Notes: generated by a model from the letters alone, not told the origin. A stretch of DNA of 64,000 nt from an uncultured Candidatus Saccharibacteria bacterium (GCA_938036825.1 CALHWD010000021.1:1-64000), one strand, 5' to 3'; shown: positions 1-8,642, counted from the stretch's first letter. Made by a program: numbers and translations.

Positions 1-61
1 GGAATCGAACCCGGGTTGCTGGGATGAGAACCCAGTGTCCTAACCGCTAGACGATGAGGCC
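1..61 (-). tRNA. tRNA-Glu (CUC), 3' end cut by window start
   Basis: On the minus strand a tRNA body starts with acceptor GGCCTCA at position 61. It has D-arm GTCTAGCGGTTAGGAC and anticodon stem CTGGG/CCCAG around loop TTCTCAT, which gives anticodon CTC (codon GAG). The T-arm GGGTTCGATTCC is present, but the acceptor 3' strand and CCA lie outside the window. Confidence 0.93.
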
Positions 62-120
62 GCCTAGTCACTATAGCAAAAAAATCGACACTTGTCTAGC
101 GATAATGTTGTAAAAAAGGC

Positions 121-149
121 TTGACATGCCCTAATCATGATGCTAAACT
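121..149 (+). promoter_or_regulatory. strong sigma70-type promoter reading rightward
   Basis: TTGACA at 121-126, a 17-base spacer and TAAACT at 144-149 with an extended -10 TG. No protein gene follows on this strand; the next 200 bases are hairpin-rich and antisense to the 3' end of the histidine kinase, so the transcript may be non-coding. Confidence 0.5.
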
Positions 150-155
150 GATCGT

Positions 156-392
156 GTCATGCACATGCATGGTGGAGACAACTAACACAAACAGCACGCG
201 ATACAGCTAGAGCAAGCCAACGACGGTGCACCCACACTGTATTTACTGAGAGTTTGCCATAGGCTATACTTGTGCAATTTTACATGTTTGGCACCCGTGC
301 GAGAGGTGCCAAGCAAAGGAGGACTCCTTGGGTATCTTACCCAGCCCAGGAGATGTGCGATTTTCACTTCCCACGCGGGGAGTGATTTTCGT
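156..392 (+). ncRNA. candidate structured non-coding RNA
   Basis: This stretch follows a good promoter and has no convincing reading frame. It contains clear hairpins: TTGGCACC/GGTGCCAA around 279-303, then CTCCTTGGG with CCCAGG around 321-353, and CACTTCCC/GGGGAGTG at about 365-384 followed by a short T-rich stretch that could end transcription. I compared it by eye with the signatures of RNase P RNA, tmRNA, SRP RNA and 6S RNA and found no match. The extent is a guess from the promoter and the last hairpin. Confidence 0.25.
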
Positions 393-1674
393 TTGGTGGT
401 GTGCCCTGGCGCGGCGTGAGGCGATCGATCGGCAGGCGGAAGCCAAAGGTGCTCCCCTGCCCCTCCCGCGAATGAAAGATTAGCTCGCCATGGTGTCCCA
501 GCACGATCTTCTTTGCCAAGAATAGCCCAATCCCTGTACCATCGGGCCGCTGCAGCTGGGCATTGTGCGCCCGGAAGAACTTCGTAAAGATCTTGCGCTG
601 CTCACCCTGCGGCACTCCAATGCCATGATCTTGCACCGTGCACACCACCCAGCCATCCTTGGGGTAGAGCCGCACCGTAATAACATCAGCACCAGGCGAG
701 TAGTAAATAGCATTATCAATATAATTAACGATGACTTGCCGGAGCTTATTTTCGTCGATTAGCAGAGGCGGGATAACTCCATGCGATCGATAGTCCACCC
801 GCAAATGGTGGCGCTCGGCGATGAGCTGGATGGACTCGATGCTCTGTGCCACCAGTGCGGCAACATCGCCTAGGCGAAAGTCGATTGTGAAGTTGCCAGT
901 GCGGATGCGCGACACATTAAGGAAATTGCCAATCAGCTGCACCATTCGCTCGCTACTCGTAAAAGCTTCAGTAAGGAAAGTGCGCTGCGTGGCATTAATC
1001 TCACCAGCGTCACCCTCCAGCACCATCGATATATAACCCTTCACACTAGTAAGCGGTGTACGCAGCTGGTGGCTCGCCATACTGACAAACTCATCCTTCG
1101 CGGCATCGAGTTCGCGCAGGCGACGGTTAGAAGCGCGCAATTGGCGCGTTGCGTGGTCTACCGCTTGGGTGAGCTGCTGCTGGAACTGCTGCGTGGTATT
1201 GTGGCACTGCTGCGCCATCAGCGTCAGTGCGCATTGCTGGGCTATCATTGCAAGAGCGGCTCGCTGCGCAGTAGTATAAGTAGCTCGCTCAGCTGGCGGG
1301 CCCAGCACGATATATCCACAGTGATTGCCCTGCCACACCAGCCGCAACACTACAGCAATGTTGTAACGACGAAGTGCGTGGCGCTTGGGTAGCATGGCAG
1401 TCATTGTGCGCACCGTTGCTTCTTTACATAGCGGCAAGAGTGTGCCAACAGAGGTAGCGCATTCATCTGGCAAGTCAATTAGCGACGGCGCTCCATCTAC
1501 TGTCACCATCACCCCACACCAGGTTGACCGGGCGACTGCCTCCACTGCTGTGCGCACCGCTGCTACCACTTCTGCAAAGTCGGTCGCACGAGCTAGCGCG
1601 CTACCCAGTGCTACCAGTGGCTCTGCTGGTGTAGGCGTCATGCTCGATTTTAGGTGATTTTGTTCCATTTTCAT
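364..1674 (-). CDS. soluble sensor histidine kinase (GAF-like, HisKA, HATPase_c)
   Basis: 436-residue protein with no membrane segment, so probably a cytosolic sensor. The first ~150 residues resemble a GAF-type sensory domain, followed by a short coiled region. The HisKA box has SMASHQLRTPLTSVKGY with the phospho-accepting His. The HATPase_c domain shows the N box (NYIDNA), G1 (DHGIGVP), F box (IFTKFFRA) and G2 (GTGIGLFLAKK). The frame extends further upstream, but that part is antisense to the neighbouring response regulator. I start at the ATG at 1674, preceded by AGGTG and a TATAAT at 1687-1692. It is divergent from the response regulator 24 bases away, which is likely its partner. Signal unknown. 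Confidence 0.88.
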   Translation of the reverse strand: MKMEQNHLKSSMTPTPAEPLVALGSALARATDFAEVVAAVRTAVEAVARSTWCGVMVTVDGAPSLIDLPDECATSVGTLLPLCKEATVRTMTAMLPKRHALRRYNIAVVLRLVWQGNHCGYIVLGPPAERATYTTAQRAALAMIAQQCALTLMAQQCHNTTQQFQQQLTQAVDHATRQLRASNRRLRELDAAKDEFVSMASHQLRTPLTSVKGYISMVLEGDAGEINATQRTFLTEAFTSSERMVQLIGNFLNVSRIRTGNFTIDFRLGDVAALVAQSIESIQLIAERHHLRVDYRSHGVIPPLLIDENKLRQVIVNYIDNAIYYSPGADVITVRLYPKDGWVVCTVQDHGIGVPQGEQRKIFTKFFRAHNAQLQRPDGTGIGLFLAKKIVLGHHGELIFHSREGQGSTFGFRLPIDRLTPRQGTPPNENHSPRGK

Positions 1675-1698
1675 GCTACACCTGCTATTATAAAGCAA

Positions 1699-2097
1699 AT
1701 GGTTAAAATTGCCATCATCGAAGACGACCAAACCATCAGCCAAATGTACCGCATGAAGTTCGAAGCGGCTGGCTTTGCGGTGGAAGTTGCAGGCGATGGC
1801 AAAGCTGGCATCATGCTTGTGCAACGGACTCACCCCGATATCATCCTGCTCGACCTCCAGATGCCCCACCTCAATGGTGCCGACACACTCGAGCACATCC
1901 GCGCCTACTCATGGGGTAAAAATATCCCAGTTATCGTCCTCACTAACCTTGGTCACGAAGAAGCCCCTAAAAAACTCCAACACCTCGGTGTCCACAGCTA
2001 CATTGTCAAAGCCGAGCTTACCCCCAGCCAAGTCGTCAAGCGAGTAGAGGAAGCTTTGACGGAGCGTGGGATAGTCGTTGCTAATATACACGGGTAG
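1699..2097 (+). CDS. single-domain response regulator
   Basis: 132-residue receiver domain only. The acidic pocket is IIEDD (residues 5-9), the phospho-accepting Asp sits in ILLDLQMP, the switch Thr in IVLTN and the conserved Lys in YIVKAE. There is no DNA-binding or enzymatic output domain, so it must act through a protein partner (CheY/Spo0F-like) or as a phosphate relay. It faces the histidine kinase, with 24 bases between the two ATG codons. Its own -10 (TATTAT, 1686-1691) ends 7 bases before the ATG, so the mRNA would be leaderless and the two promoters overlap. An upstream in-frame ATG at 1654 is rejected because it lies inside the kinase and before this promoter. Confidence 0.88.
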   Translation: MVKIAIIEDDQTISQMYRMKFEAAGFAVEVAGDGKAGIMLVQRTHPDIILLDLQMPHLNGADTLEHIRAYSWGKNIPVIVLTNLGHEEAPKKLQHLGVHSYIVKAELTPSQVVKRVEEALTERGIVVANIHG

Positions 2098-2213
2098 GTA
2101 TCAACCATCAGCAACACGAGAGTGGCGGCTCTGCCCCACATACAATTACATTGCTCCTTTTAGCCTCTATTACTATCGTATACATCAAATTATTGCTTGC
2201 ACAATCTCAAGAG

Positions 2214-2804
2214 TCATAGTCGTCTCAACGACTTTCTCAAATCTCGCAAAGCCATCCTAATAAGCCGCTCATCGTATGCCTTTGGTTCCACAATCGACAG
2301 TATCCTTGCTCGTTGCTGTTTGCTTGGTTCAAGATAGACGGTGAGATCGACAATTCCCTGTAGGACGCGTTGGTCGGTTTGCGTTTCGGCAAGTCGGTAG
2401 AGGTCTGGCATAATAGCGCGTATCTTATCGCGGCAGCGGTCGGCTAGGTCGGTATTGCCTCGTTCTTTTTCTAATGGTGCTGACCAGCCGTAGGCGATCT
2501 CGACGAGGAGATCGAGTGCAAAGCCGAGGCCTGGTGTGCTAAAGTTTCCAAGATGTATTTCGTTGGTAACAATGTCCGTTACTGGTTCGGTTGCCTGGTA
2601 TAGGTTGCGTTGGAAGAAGGCGTTCCCTTCTATCTTCCAATATGAGTCATCAGCAAATTCTTCTTTGGTGGCGTGAAGCATGTTCCATATCGCGCCAGGG
2701 AGAGCTTGTGGGTCTTCATTGTCGGCGGTGCGCAGTTGAACCCATTCTATCCTGTATTCTTTGTACATCCCAAGGTCCTCGTTCTTATTTTTATATAATA
2801 CCAT
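2214..2804 (-). CDS. hypothetical protein
   Basis: 196-residue soluble protein, not recognised. It is mixed alpha/beta by composition, rich in Glu/Arg/Leu in the C-terminal half, which looks helical (RALRD- and KSLRR-type segments), with no signal peptide or membrane span. I chose the ATG at 2804 because GAGGG lies 5 bases upstream; a GTG at 2825 is possible but badly spaced from any ribosome site. It is convergent with the response regulator and ends 116 bases from it. Codon usage is more AT-rich than the housekeeping genes nearby, like several other unknown genes in this window, which suggests accessory origin. Confidence 0.6.
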   Translation of the reverse strand: MVLYKNKNEDLGMYKEYRIEWVQLRTADNEDPQALPGAIWNMLHATKEEFADDSYWKIEGNAFFQRNLYQATEPVTDIVTNEIHLGNFSTPGLGFALDLLVEIAYGWSAPLEKERGNTDLADRCRDKIRAIMPDLYRLAETQTDQRVLQGIVDLTVYLEPSKQQRARILSIVEPKAYDERLIRMALRDLRKSLRRL

Positions 2805-2894
2805 CCAATCCCTCAGTCTCGCCACTCCCTAGAGTGTATTCTCAGGCAGGCAGTTTGGATTCTCGCGTCAGTGGTGATACAATAAGGCAAGTGA

Positions 2895-2971
2895 GCACCC
2901 GTAGCTCAGCGGATTAGAGTACTTGGCTTCGAACCAAGTGGCCGCAGGTTCGAATCCTGCCGGGTGTACCA
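2895..2971 (+). tRNA. tRNA-Arg (UCG)
   Basis: Cloverleaf with acceptor GCACCCG/CGGGTGT, anticodon stem CTTGG/CCAAG around loop CTTCGAA (anticodon TCG, codon CGA) and T-arm CAGGTTCGAATCCTG. CCA is encoded. Confidence 0.95.
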
Positions 2972-2986
2972 ATTTTGTTCCATATC

Positions 2987-3010
2987 ACCCAGCTTGGTCT
3001 GGGTTTCTTT
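2987..3010 (+). terminator. rho-independent terminator after tRNA-Arg
   Basis: CCCAG/CTGGG stem with a 6-base loop followed by TTTCTTT, 16 bases after the tRNA. Confidence 0.6.
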
Positions 3011-3106
3011 ATACGGCACTATTTGCTATTCATTTTGCAGTTATGCAACATGAGGAGGTTAGCATACCGCTAGCTCCTTTTTGTTACACTACCACCACAA
3101 TAGCTA

Positions 3107-3658
3107 TTAGCGAGGATAATAGTATGTCGATGACTGCATAGGTCCTGTTGTGCTTGTCGTATGCCACAACACAACCACCCCAGCTGCCAGCAAGATCAAG
3201 AAGACAACAATCGCCACTGCTGCTAAGACAAGACCAACAATGTAGGCGATCTTAAGCCCTTGCGCCCACGTCTTGTCACGCTCGGTTGCAACGTATGGCG
3301 TACCGTTTGCATCTGCTGTGGTGCTCGTTAGCAAGAAGAAGTCGATAATGCCCCAAACAGACAGGATAAGCATCCCCAGCGCCGACAAAACATTGAGGTA
3401 AATGATTGGCATCGTTACCGTACAGCCCACTGCAATCCAAAAGCGGATCTTGCCCAGCTCGTCGCCACGGTACCAGCGAGCCAAGCCGTACTGCCCCATA
3501 AACGCAGCGAGGACTACGACCGCCAAGTAGTTGCGCGGTGAGGTATCAACCGGTGCAGGCGCAGCGGCTGGTACTGCTGGTTGGCTAGCAGCTGGAGCTG
3601 CTTGCGATGCTACCTCAGTTGGTAGTGTTGGTTGTGCTGTAGGTTGTTCGTTTGCCAT
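3107..3658 (-). CDS. TM2-domain membrane protein
   Basis: 183 residues. The first ~40 residues form a Pro/Ala/Gln-rich cytosolic tail. The TM2 domain follows: a hydrophobic segment with GQYGLARWYRGDELGKIRFW, then a helix with WGIIDFFLL, matching the TM2 pattern of two membrane helices joined by a short polar turn. A third membrane helix (residues ~140-168) precedes a Tyr-rich C-terminus. TM2 proteins are small membrane proteins of mostly unknown function. The start at 3658 has GGAG 7 bases upstream. It stands alone between two plus-strand tRNA genes. Confidence 0.75.
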   Translation of the reverse strand: MANEQPTAQPTLPTEVASQAAPAASQPAVPAAAPAPVDTSPRNYLAVVVLAAFMGQYGLARWYRGDELGKIRFWIAVGCTVTMPIIYLNVLSALGMLILSVWGIIDFFLLTSTTADANGTPYVATERDKTWAQGLKIAYIVGLVLAAVAIVVFLILLAAGVVVLWHTTSTTGPMQSSTYYYPR

Positions 3659-3769
3659 TGCTATTCTCCCGATTAAACTCTCTTACCCCATGGTAATGCG
3701 TTTTTGGCAAAAAGACAAGCAAGCACGAGCAGTGCAGTAAGAGAGCCTTTTAATTCACCTCGCCGCCTC

Positions 3770-3799
3770 TTGACAGAACCCCAGGCTATCCGCTATAGT
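3770..3799 (+). promoter_or_regulatory. promoter of tRNA-Lys
   Basis: TTGACA (3770-3775), 18-base spacer, TATAGT (3794-3799), 35 bases before the tRNA. Confidence 0.75.
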
Positions 3800-3834
3800 A
3801 AAAGGGCTTTGCACGGGTAGTGCAGACACGACAT

Positions 3835-3911
3835 GGGCCAGTAGCTCAGCTGGTTAGAGCACCTGCCTCTTAAGCAGGGTGTCGAGGGTTCGAGCCCCTC
3901 CTGGCCCTCCA
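3835..3911 (+). tRNA. tRNA-Lys (CUU)
   Basis: Acceptor GGGCCAG/CTGGCCC, anticodon stem CCTGC/GCAGG around loop CTCTTAA (anticodon CTT), T-arm GAGGGTTCGAGCCCCTC. CCA is encoded. Confidence 0.95.
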
Positions 3912-4004
3912 TAGTATGTAGTCCTCGGTATTGCCAGAGGACTGTTTGCTATAGAGATACCTATCACCAGTGTTAACCATATATTTACGAAAGGATTACG
4001 CCTT

Positions 4005-4835
4005 ATGCCTACTTCATCACTCAACGGCCGCGAACTCGCAAGTTTCATCAAGCAGCGCCAAGCCCGCCAAGTACGCCACTTACGTCAAGCGCATGGTATC
4101 ACCCCCAAGCTGCTCATTATCACTCCACTTAACGCATCGGGGCCGATCAATGCCTACGTGCGCTACAAGCAAGCCTATGCTGCTGATATCCTCGTTGATA
4201 CAGAGGTAGCACCAACTGCCGAAATAGATATGCCAGGCGCGATCGACCGAGCAAACAACGACCCACACATCCACGGTATTATCGTCCAACTACCGCTCAA
4301 CGACCCATCACAAACAGATGCCATCGTGCAGCGCATCTCTCCCGCCAAGGACGTCGATGGCCTGAGTGGCCCGCAAGCTGCCTATACGCCAGCAACGGCG
4401 CAAGCGATCGATTGGCTACTGGCAGGTTACAACATTAGCCTCGATGATAAGCAGCTCGCCATCATCGGGCGAGGGCGGTTAGTAGGCGCACCACTGGAGC
4501 GGCTGTGGCGCGACCGCGGCTTGACGGTAACAGTGTGCGACCGCCAAACACCTAATACTACAGAGATCATCGCTGCAAGTGACGTCATCGTCACCGCTAC
4601 TGGCCAGCCCCATCTCATTACAGCGGATATGGTCAAAACAGGTACAGTGGTAGTTGATGCTGGCACAGCAAGCGAAGGTGGTGTTATCGTTGGCGATGTC
4701 GATCCAAGCTTGCGCGAGCGCAGCGATGTCACTCTCACTCCAGAAAAAGGCGGCGTTGGCCCTCTCACTATTGCTGTGATGATCGACCACGTTATTCAAG
4801 CGGCGCAGGCAACGATTGAGTCGATAGAAGGGTAG
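4005..4835 (+). CDS. folD: bifunctional methylene-THF dehydrogenase/cyclohydrolase FolD
   Basis: 276 residues, slightly shorter than the usual 280-300. FolD interconverts 5,10-methylene-THF and 10-formyl-THF in the cytosol. Visible landmarks are YVRYKQ with the catalytic Lys (about residue 55), IIVQLPLN, the PAKDVDG box, the Rossmann segment IIGRGRLVGAPLERLW, and the C-terminal PEKGGVGPLT. The family usually has GRSxxVG and PGGVGP, so both glycine motifs deviate a little but keep the key glycines. The ATG is preceded by AAAGGA about 10 bases upstream. Together with glyA in this window it gives a minimal one-carbon route from serine. Confidence 0.93.
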   Translation: MPTSSLNGRELASFIKQRQARQVRHLRQAHGITPKLLIITPLNASGPINAYVRYKQAYAADILVDTEVAPTAEIDMPGAIDRANNDPHIHGIIVQLPLNDPSQTDAIVQRISPAKDVDGLSGPQAAYTPATAQAIDWLLAGYNISLDDKQLAIIGRGRLVGAPLERLWRDRGLTVTVCDRQTPNTTEIIAASDVIVTATGQPHLITADMVKTGTVVVDAGTASEGGVIVGDVDPSLRERSDVTLTPEKGGVGPLTIAVMIDHVIQAAQATIESIEG

Positions 4836-4908
4836 CACTAGATTCCATAAGAGTCAGCAGTGCTTGCAGGCTTGTTATTATCTAGGTTTAGGTCGACACA
4901 CCTTGCAG

Positions 4909-4933
4909 ATATATATCATGAGTGATATATTAT
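4909..4933 (+). promoter_or_regulatory. inverted-repeat operator overlapping the murB promoter
   Basis: ATATATC (4911-4917), 6-base spacer, GATATAT (4924-4930). The right arm overlaps the presumed -10 TATTAT (4928-4933), which ends 4 bases before the murB ATG. The same half-sites with the same 6-base spacing occur upstream of the HTH-MurA gene at 10388-10413. See the findings. Confidence 0.6.
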
Positions 4934-4937
4934 ACCT

Positions 4938-5966
4938 ATGGATATTCGTACTGACGTTTCACTCAAACCATATTTGACGATGCAGCTTGGCGGCAACACT
5001 CATACTATGGTCGACCTCTATACCAACGATGATGTCGTGGCGGTATGCACGATGGCCCACCAACAGCAGGCTGAACTCTTTGTTCTTGGTGGCGGGAGCA
5101 ACACTCTAGCCCAAGACAGCGGATTTGCTGGCATTGTGGCGCGCAACCGTATTCCAGGCTTTTCGGTTATTACTGAGGATGATGAGTCGACGACGATTAC
5201 CATTGGCGCAGGAGAAGTTCTCGATACTATTGTGGCTAAGACAGTAGCTAGTGGTCTGAGTGGCATTGAGGCGCTATCGGCTATCCCAGGTACAGCAGGC
5301 GCTGCGCCAGTGCAGAACGTTGGTGCGTATGGGCAGGAGATTGCCGACACACTCGTCTCGCTCGAGGCATATGATCGCCAGCAAAAGCGGTTTGTATCGC
5401 TGAGCGCTACCGACTGCGAGTTTTCGTACCGGCACAGCATTTTCCGGGGTCGCGAGATGGGGCGATATATCATCACAAGCATAACGCTCCGTCTGCGCAA
5501 GGGTTTACCACAGCCACCCTTCTACCAAGCCGTTCAAGATTATCTCACCACCCACGCTATAGCAGAGCCTACCCCGCAAGACATTCGCCGAGCCGTCATG
5601 ACGATCCGCGCTGGCAAGCTGCCTAACCCAGCCGAGCTCCCCAATACTGGCTCATTCTTCAAAAATGCGATTATTTCAAGTGAAGAATTTTCTCAGCTCC
5701 AGCAGCACTACCCGACAGTGCCGCACTATGCGCTGCCCGATGGGCGCGTCAAGGTACCATCAGGCTGGCTCATCGAGCAAGCGGGGCTCAGAGGCAGCGT
5801 TCTCCACGGCATGAAAGTACACGATAAGAATGCAGTGGTGCTCATCAATCAATCGGCCACCAGCTACCGCGATCTTGCTGCCGCTCGTGAGGAAATTATT
5901 CGCTCAGTGGAGGAAAAATTCGGCATCACCATTGTGCAAGAACCGCTAGAAATGCCAGCGGCGTGA
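4938..5966 (+). CDS. murB: UDP-N-acetylenolpyruvoylglucosamine reductase MurB
   Basis: 342 residues, type I MurB length. It reduces enolpyruvyl-UDP-GlcNAc to UDP-MurNAc with NADPH and FAD, the second committed peptidoglycan step, right after MurA. Seen in order: FVLGGGSNTL and the AIPGTAGAAPVQNVGAYGQE FAD region, YRHSIFRG with the active-site Arg, NTGSFFKNA with the catalytic Ser, PSGWLIEQAGLRG, and a C-terminal Glu region (QEPLEM). The ATG lies 4 bases after a TATTAT -10 box and has no ribosome site, so a leaderless mRNA is likely. The promoter overlaps an inverted repeat shared with the murA gene. Confidence 0.95.
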   Translation: MDIRTDVSLKPYLTMQLGGNTHTMVDLYTNDDVVAVCTMAHQQQAELFVLGGGSNTLAQDSGFAGIVARNRIPGFSVITEDDESTTITIGAGEVLDTIVAKTVASGLSGIEALSAIPGTAGAAPVQNVGAYGQEIADTLVSLEAYDRQQKRFVSLSATDCEFSYRHSIFRGREMGRYIITSITLRLRKGLPQPPFYQAVQDYLTTHAIAEPTPQDIRRAVMTIRAGKLPNPAELPNTGSFFKNAIISSEEFSQLQQHYPTVPHYALPDGRVKVPSGWLIEQAGLRGSVLHGMKVHDKNAVVLINQSATSYRDLAAAREEIIRSVEEKFGITIVQEPLEMPAA

Positions 5967-6039
5967 CGAGTCAAATAACATACAGTACCTGTAGATATCT
6001 TTGTCTTTTACCCTTGTTCATCAATAATTTTTGCGATAC

Positions 6040-6075
6040 ATATAGTCAAGAAAGTAAAATTGACTATATATTTTT
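6040..6075 (+). terminator. terminator after murB
   Basis: Perfect 10-bp stem ATATAGTCAA/TTGACTATAT with a 10-base loop, then ATTTTTG. The rest of 5967-6308 shows no gene. Confidence 0.75.
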
Positions 6076-6308
6076 GAGTATCTATATCTCACTATTTTTT
6101 GCTTGTTCTCTGCCAGCTTTGTACCTCTCTCCTATCGGACGAGCACGAAGTTCATTTCGTCCTACTAGAGAATTCTTTTCTTATTGCTCCCCTATTTGAT
6201 AACCTATGGAGCGCATATGGGGCGTAGTCGAAGCAAAGCAAGCCATAATCACCTCGATTCGACTTCTCACCTCTTGCACTTTTACCTCAAAACCCTTATG
6301 CTAATTGC

Positions 6309-6827
6309 ATGAGGGTACGACGCGGGTATACAATCGTGGAAATTATTATTGTGCTAGCAATTATGCTAGTGCTGCTAGTACTGGGTGTGGTGACACTCAA
6401 TAATACGCAGCGTTCCTCGCGCGATACCGCTCGCACGACTACTGTTGAGACAGTAGCACGCAGCCTTGAGTCTTTCTACAACGGCGACGCAACCGGCACG
6501 TCGGGTGAGCAAGGACACCGCTATCCGTCGGCCGAGCAGTTTTTGACTTCGCTTAATGGCACAGCAATTCGTCATATCCTCCCTGGACTATCTGAGGATA
6601 GCTATCAATACCCATCGCGCAGTGGTCAGCAAGCGCTCTTCGTCCAGTCGCCAAGCAATGGTATTAGCAAAGATAGTGCATCGATTGACCGCTTTGTCTA
6701 CGAGCCACGCGCTCGCGATGGTTCGCTCTGCGTCACCACCAGCCAAGAGTGTAGCCGCTTCTTCCTCTACTACCGACTAGAACGCGCACCAACAGTAACG
6801 CTAACCATTACGAGCAACCACCAATGA
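6309..6827 (+). CDS. type IV prepilin-like protein
   Basis: 172 residues. The N-terminus has a short basic leader ending RRG, then YTIVEIIIVLAIMLVLLVLG: the prepilin peptidase site, Glu at +5 and the hydrophobic assembly helix. The globular part (residues 40-172) is polar with two Cys near 140-147 that could pair. First of three overlapping prepilin genes, probably minor pilins. The -10 TATGCT ends 6 bases before the ATG (leaderless). The stop overlaps the next start as ATGA. No assembly ATPase or prepilin peptidase is in this window. Confidence 0.85.
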   Translation: MRVRRGYTIVEIIIVLAIMLVLLVLGVVTLNNTQRSSRDTARTTTVETVARSLESFYNGDATGTSGEQGHRYPSAEQFLTSLNGTAIRHILPGLSEDSYQYPSRSGQQALFVQSPSNGISKDSASIDRFVYEPRARDGSLCVTTSQECSRFFLYYRLERAPTVTLTITSNHQ

Positions 6828-7231
6828 AGCATAGTCCAGACGCTGGCTTTACCCTGGTAGAGATGTTGGTAACAATGGTACTGGGCGTGCTCTTTGTTGG
6901 GACGCTCTACCAGCTCTACATTGTGACAATCCAGAGCGCAACAGAAGCCAATCGCGATGCCAAGGCGAGCATTGTGGGGTATGAGCTACTCCGCCGCGAA
7001 GTTGGTGATGGCACACCAACGCCGTGCACAAACCGCACGGCCAATCGTAATCTTACGAGCGACCACTCACTCGATACCGATGGCTTACCTCAGCCCATTA
7101 GTGCCACTATCGTCGTTGATTGCCCATATAGTACCACCGCGCCACAGGTAAGCCGTGTATCGGTAATGGTGCGCTATGGGCAAGGCTCTAGCCAATCGGA
7201 GGTTCGCCATGCGATTCTCAGCAGTCACTAA
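6824..7231 (+). CDS. type IV prepilin-like protein
   Basis: 135 residues. Leader MKHSPDAG then FTLVEMLVTMVLGVLFVGTL, with Glu at +5 and a 20-residue hydrophobic helix. The short globular domain has two Cys (about residues 67 and 97). It overlaps the previous prepilin by 4 bases and the next one by 23, so the three genes are translationally coupled and probably form one minor-pilin set. Family-level call; which pilus subunit it is cannot be told from sequence alone. Confidence 0.83.
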   Translation: MKHSPDAGFTLVEMLVTMVLGVLFVGTLYQLYIVTIQSATEANRDAKASIVGYELLRREVGDGTPTPCTNRTANRNLTSDHSLDTDGLPQPISATIVVDCPYSTTAPQVSRVSVMVRYGQGSSQSEVRHAILSSH

Positions 7232-8024
7232 TATACGAGAGCGAATACAGCAGCTCATCCGCTGCATCTACCCTGCGCGACGACAAGAGCGTGGCTTCAC
7301 TGTAGTGGAGATGCTAGTAGTGATCCCTATTATTGTAGTGGTGGTTGGCGTATTGGTCGCTGCCTTGGTGGGGCTGCTGAGCTCGATTGTTATTTCCAAC
7401 CAGCGCGGCTCACTGACGTATACTATGGAAGATGCACTTGACCAAATCGAGCAAGACGTCCGCCTAGCAACAAAAGTCGAGAGTAAGGCTGTCGCGGCCA
7501 ACTGGGCACAGCACTACGCGAGCGATAATGTCTTGATCCTTACTCAATATGCCACCGACCGCAACCCATCCGACCCTCAGCGCGAGCTCATTTATCTCAA
7601 TAGCCAAGCCAGTCCCTGTCGCAGCCAAGCTGAGTTGGCTGCCAAACTCTACCGCACAAACAGTCCACTTACCGTCAAGGTTGTCTACTTCGTGCAAGGT
7701 ACCACTCTCTGGCGGCGAACTATCGTGCCAAGCCAGTACGAATTTAATGCTACCAACCCCAGCAACAACACAATGTGCGGCCAACCCTGGCAGCAGAGTA
7801 CCTGCAATTATATTGGTGGTACCTGCAAAGCACTCGATACGCGCGTCGCGAGCAATGTATCGAGCATTCGCTTTGGCTATGCAACGGGTTTTAATCAAGT
7901 AGCCAGCACTACGCCAAATGATAGCACCACTGTCGTCTCTGCCACAGTAGATATCGCTGCTCTTAGTACTGGCCAGACCATCCACGCCCGAGGGTCGATG
8001 CAGGCCCGGCGAATTAATAATTAG
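7209..8024 (+). CDS. type IV prepilin-like protein with long leader
   Basis: 271 residues. The start at 7209 is set by GGAGG 6 bases upstream, inside the previous gene; an in-frame ATG at 7176 has no such site. The leader is unusually long (about 30 residues, basic, ending ARRQERG), then FTVVEMLVVIPIIVVVVGVL with Glu at +5. The ~200-residue globular domain has four Cys, fitting disulfide bonds, as in large minor pilins such as PilW-like or GspJ-like subunits. Last of the overlapping trio. Confidence 0.8.
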   Translation: MRFSAVTNIRERIQQLIRCIYPARRQERGFTVVEMLVVIPIIVVVVGVLVAALVGLLSSIVISNQRGSLTYTMEDALDQIEQDVRLATKVESKAVAANWAQHYASDNVLILTQYATDRNPSDPQRELIYLNSQASPCRSQAELAAKLYRTNSPLTVKVVYFVQGTTLWRRTIVPSQYEFNATNPSNNTMCGQPWQQSTCNYIGGTCKALDTRVASNVSSIRFGYATGFNQVASTTPNDSTTVVSATVDIAALSTGQTIHARGSMQARRINN

Positions 8025-8228
8025 CTGAATCGAAAGAATAATAGGCAGTATGTAGCTCAGGTATCCTAGCTATACTAGCGCACCATTAGCTACAATTCAG
8101 TCTATGCTAGTGCGCGTGCACTATCTCTGAAAAAATATTCTCATACATCTGTACTCAAAAAGCTTGTGTTTAATAAATGTTCGTAGTATGATCGTAATAT
8201 AATCAGTAACAAGGAGGGGTAACTCTGT

Positions 8229-8642
8229 ATGACAACAAAAACTCAACGTAACCTGCGCGGTTTCACAATTGTCGAGCTTCTCATCGTGATTGTGATCATC
8301 GCCATCCTAGCGGCTATTACCATCGTCGCTTACAACGGCATCCAGCAACGCGCTCGCGACTCTGCAGCCGCTGGCGCTGCATCACAGCTCTCGACCAAGG
8401 TAGAGGCATGGAACAGCCAGAAGGGTGAATACCCAACAGCCGCACAAGTCAATGACAATCTTGTTGACGATAAAGTGACTGAGGCAAAGATTGATCCAGA
8501 CCTCAAGAAGAAGATCATCACAACTGGCACACCAAGCAACGACACTCCTGTCTTGTATACCCAGTGTGGTAGTGGTAAGGGTGCAAAAATCACCTACAAG
8601 AAGGGTGATAAAACCGAGGATATCGTCCGAGGCACCTGCTAA
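8229..8642 (+). CDS. major-pilin-like type IV prepilin
   Basis: 137 residues. Classical class III leader (MTTKTQRNLRG) then FTIVELLIVIVIIAILAAIT followed by VAYNGIQQRARDS, the typical helix continuation of major pilins. The C-terminal domain is Lys/Asp-rich with a Cys pair (about residues 117 and 137) like a pilin D-loop. AGGAGG lies 9 bases before the ATG and a TATAAT at 8198-8203 gives it a separate promoter, and a terminator follows directly. A dedicated promoter, strong ribosome site and terminator suggest high expression, as expected for the main structural subunit. Confidence 0.87.
   Translation: MTTKTQRNLRGFTIVELLIVIVIIAILAAITIVAYNGIQQRARDSAAAGAASQLSTKVEAWNSQKGEYPTAAQVNDNLVDDKVTEAKIDPDLKKKIITTGTPSNDTPVLYTQCGSGKGAKITYKKGDKTEDIVRGTC

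Noticed and set aside
364..1896. 510-residue version of the histidine kinase
   Set aside because: The first 74 residues are antisense to the response regulator, which has clear receiver motifs.
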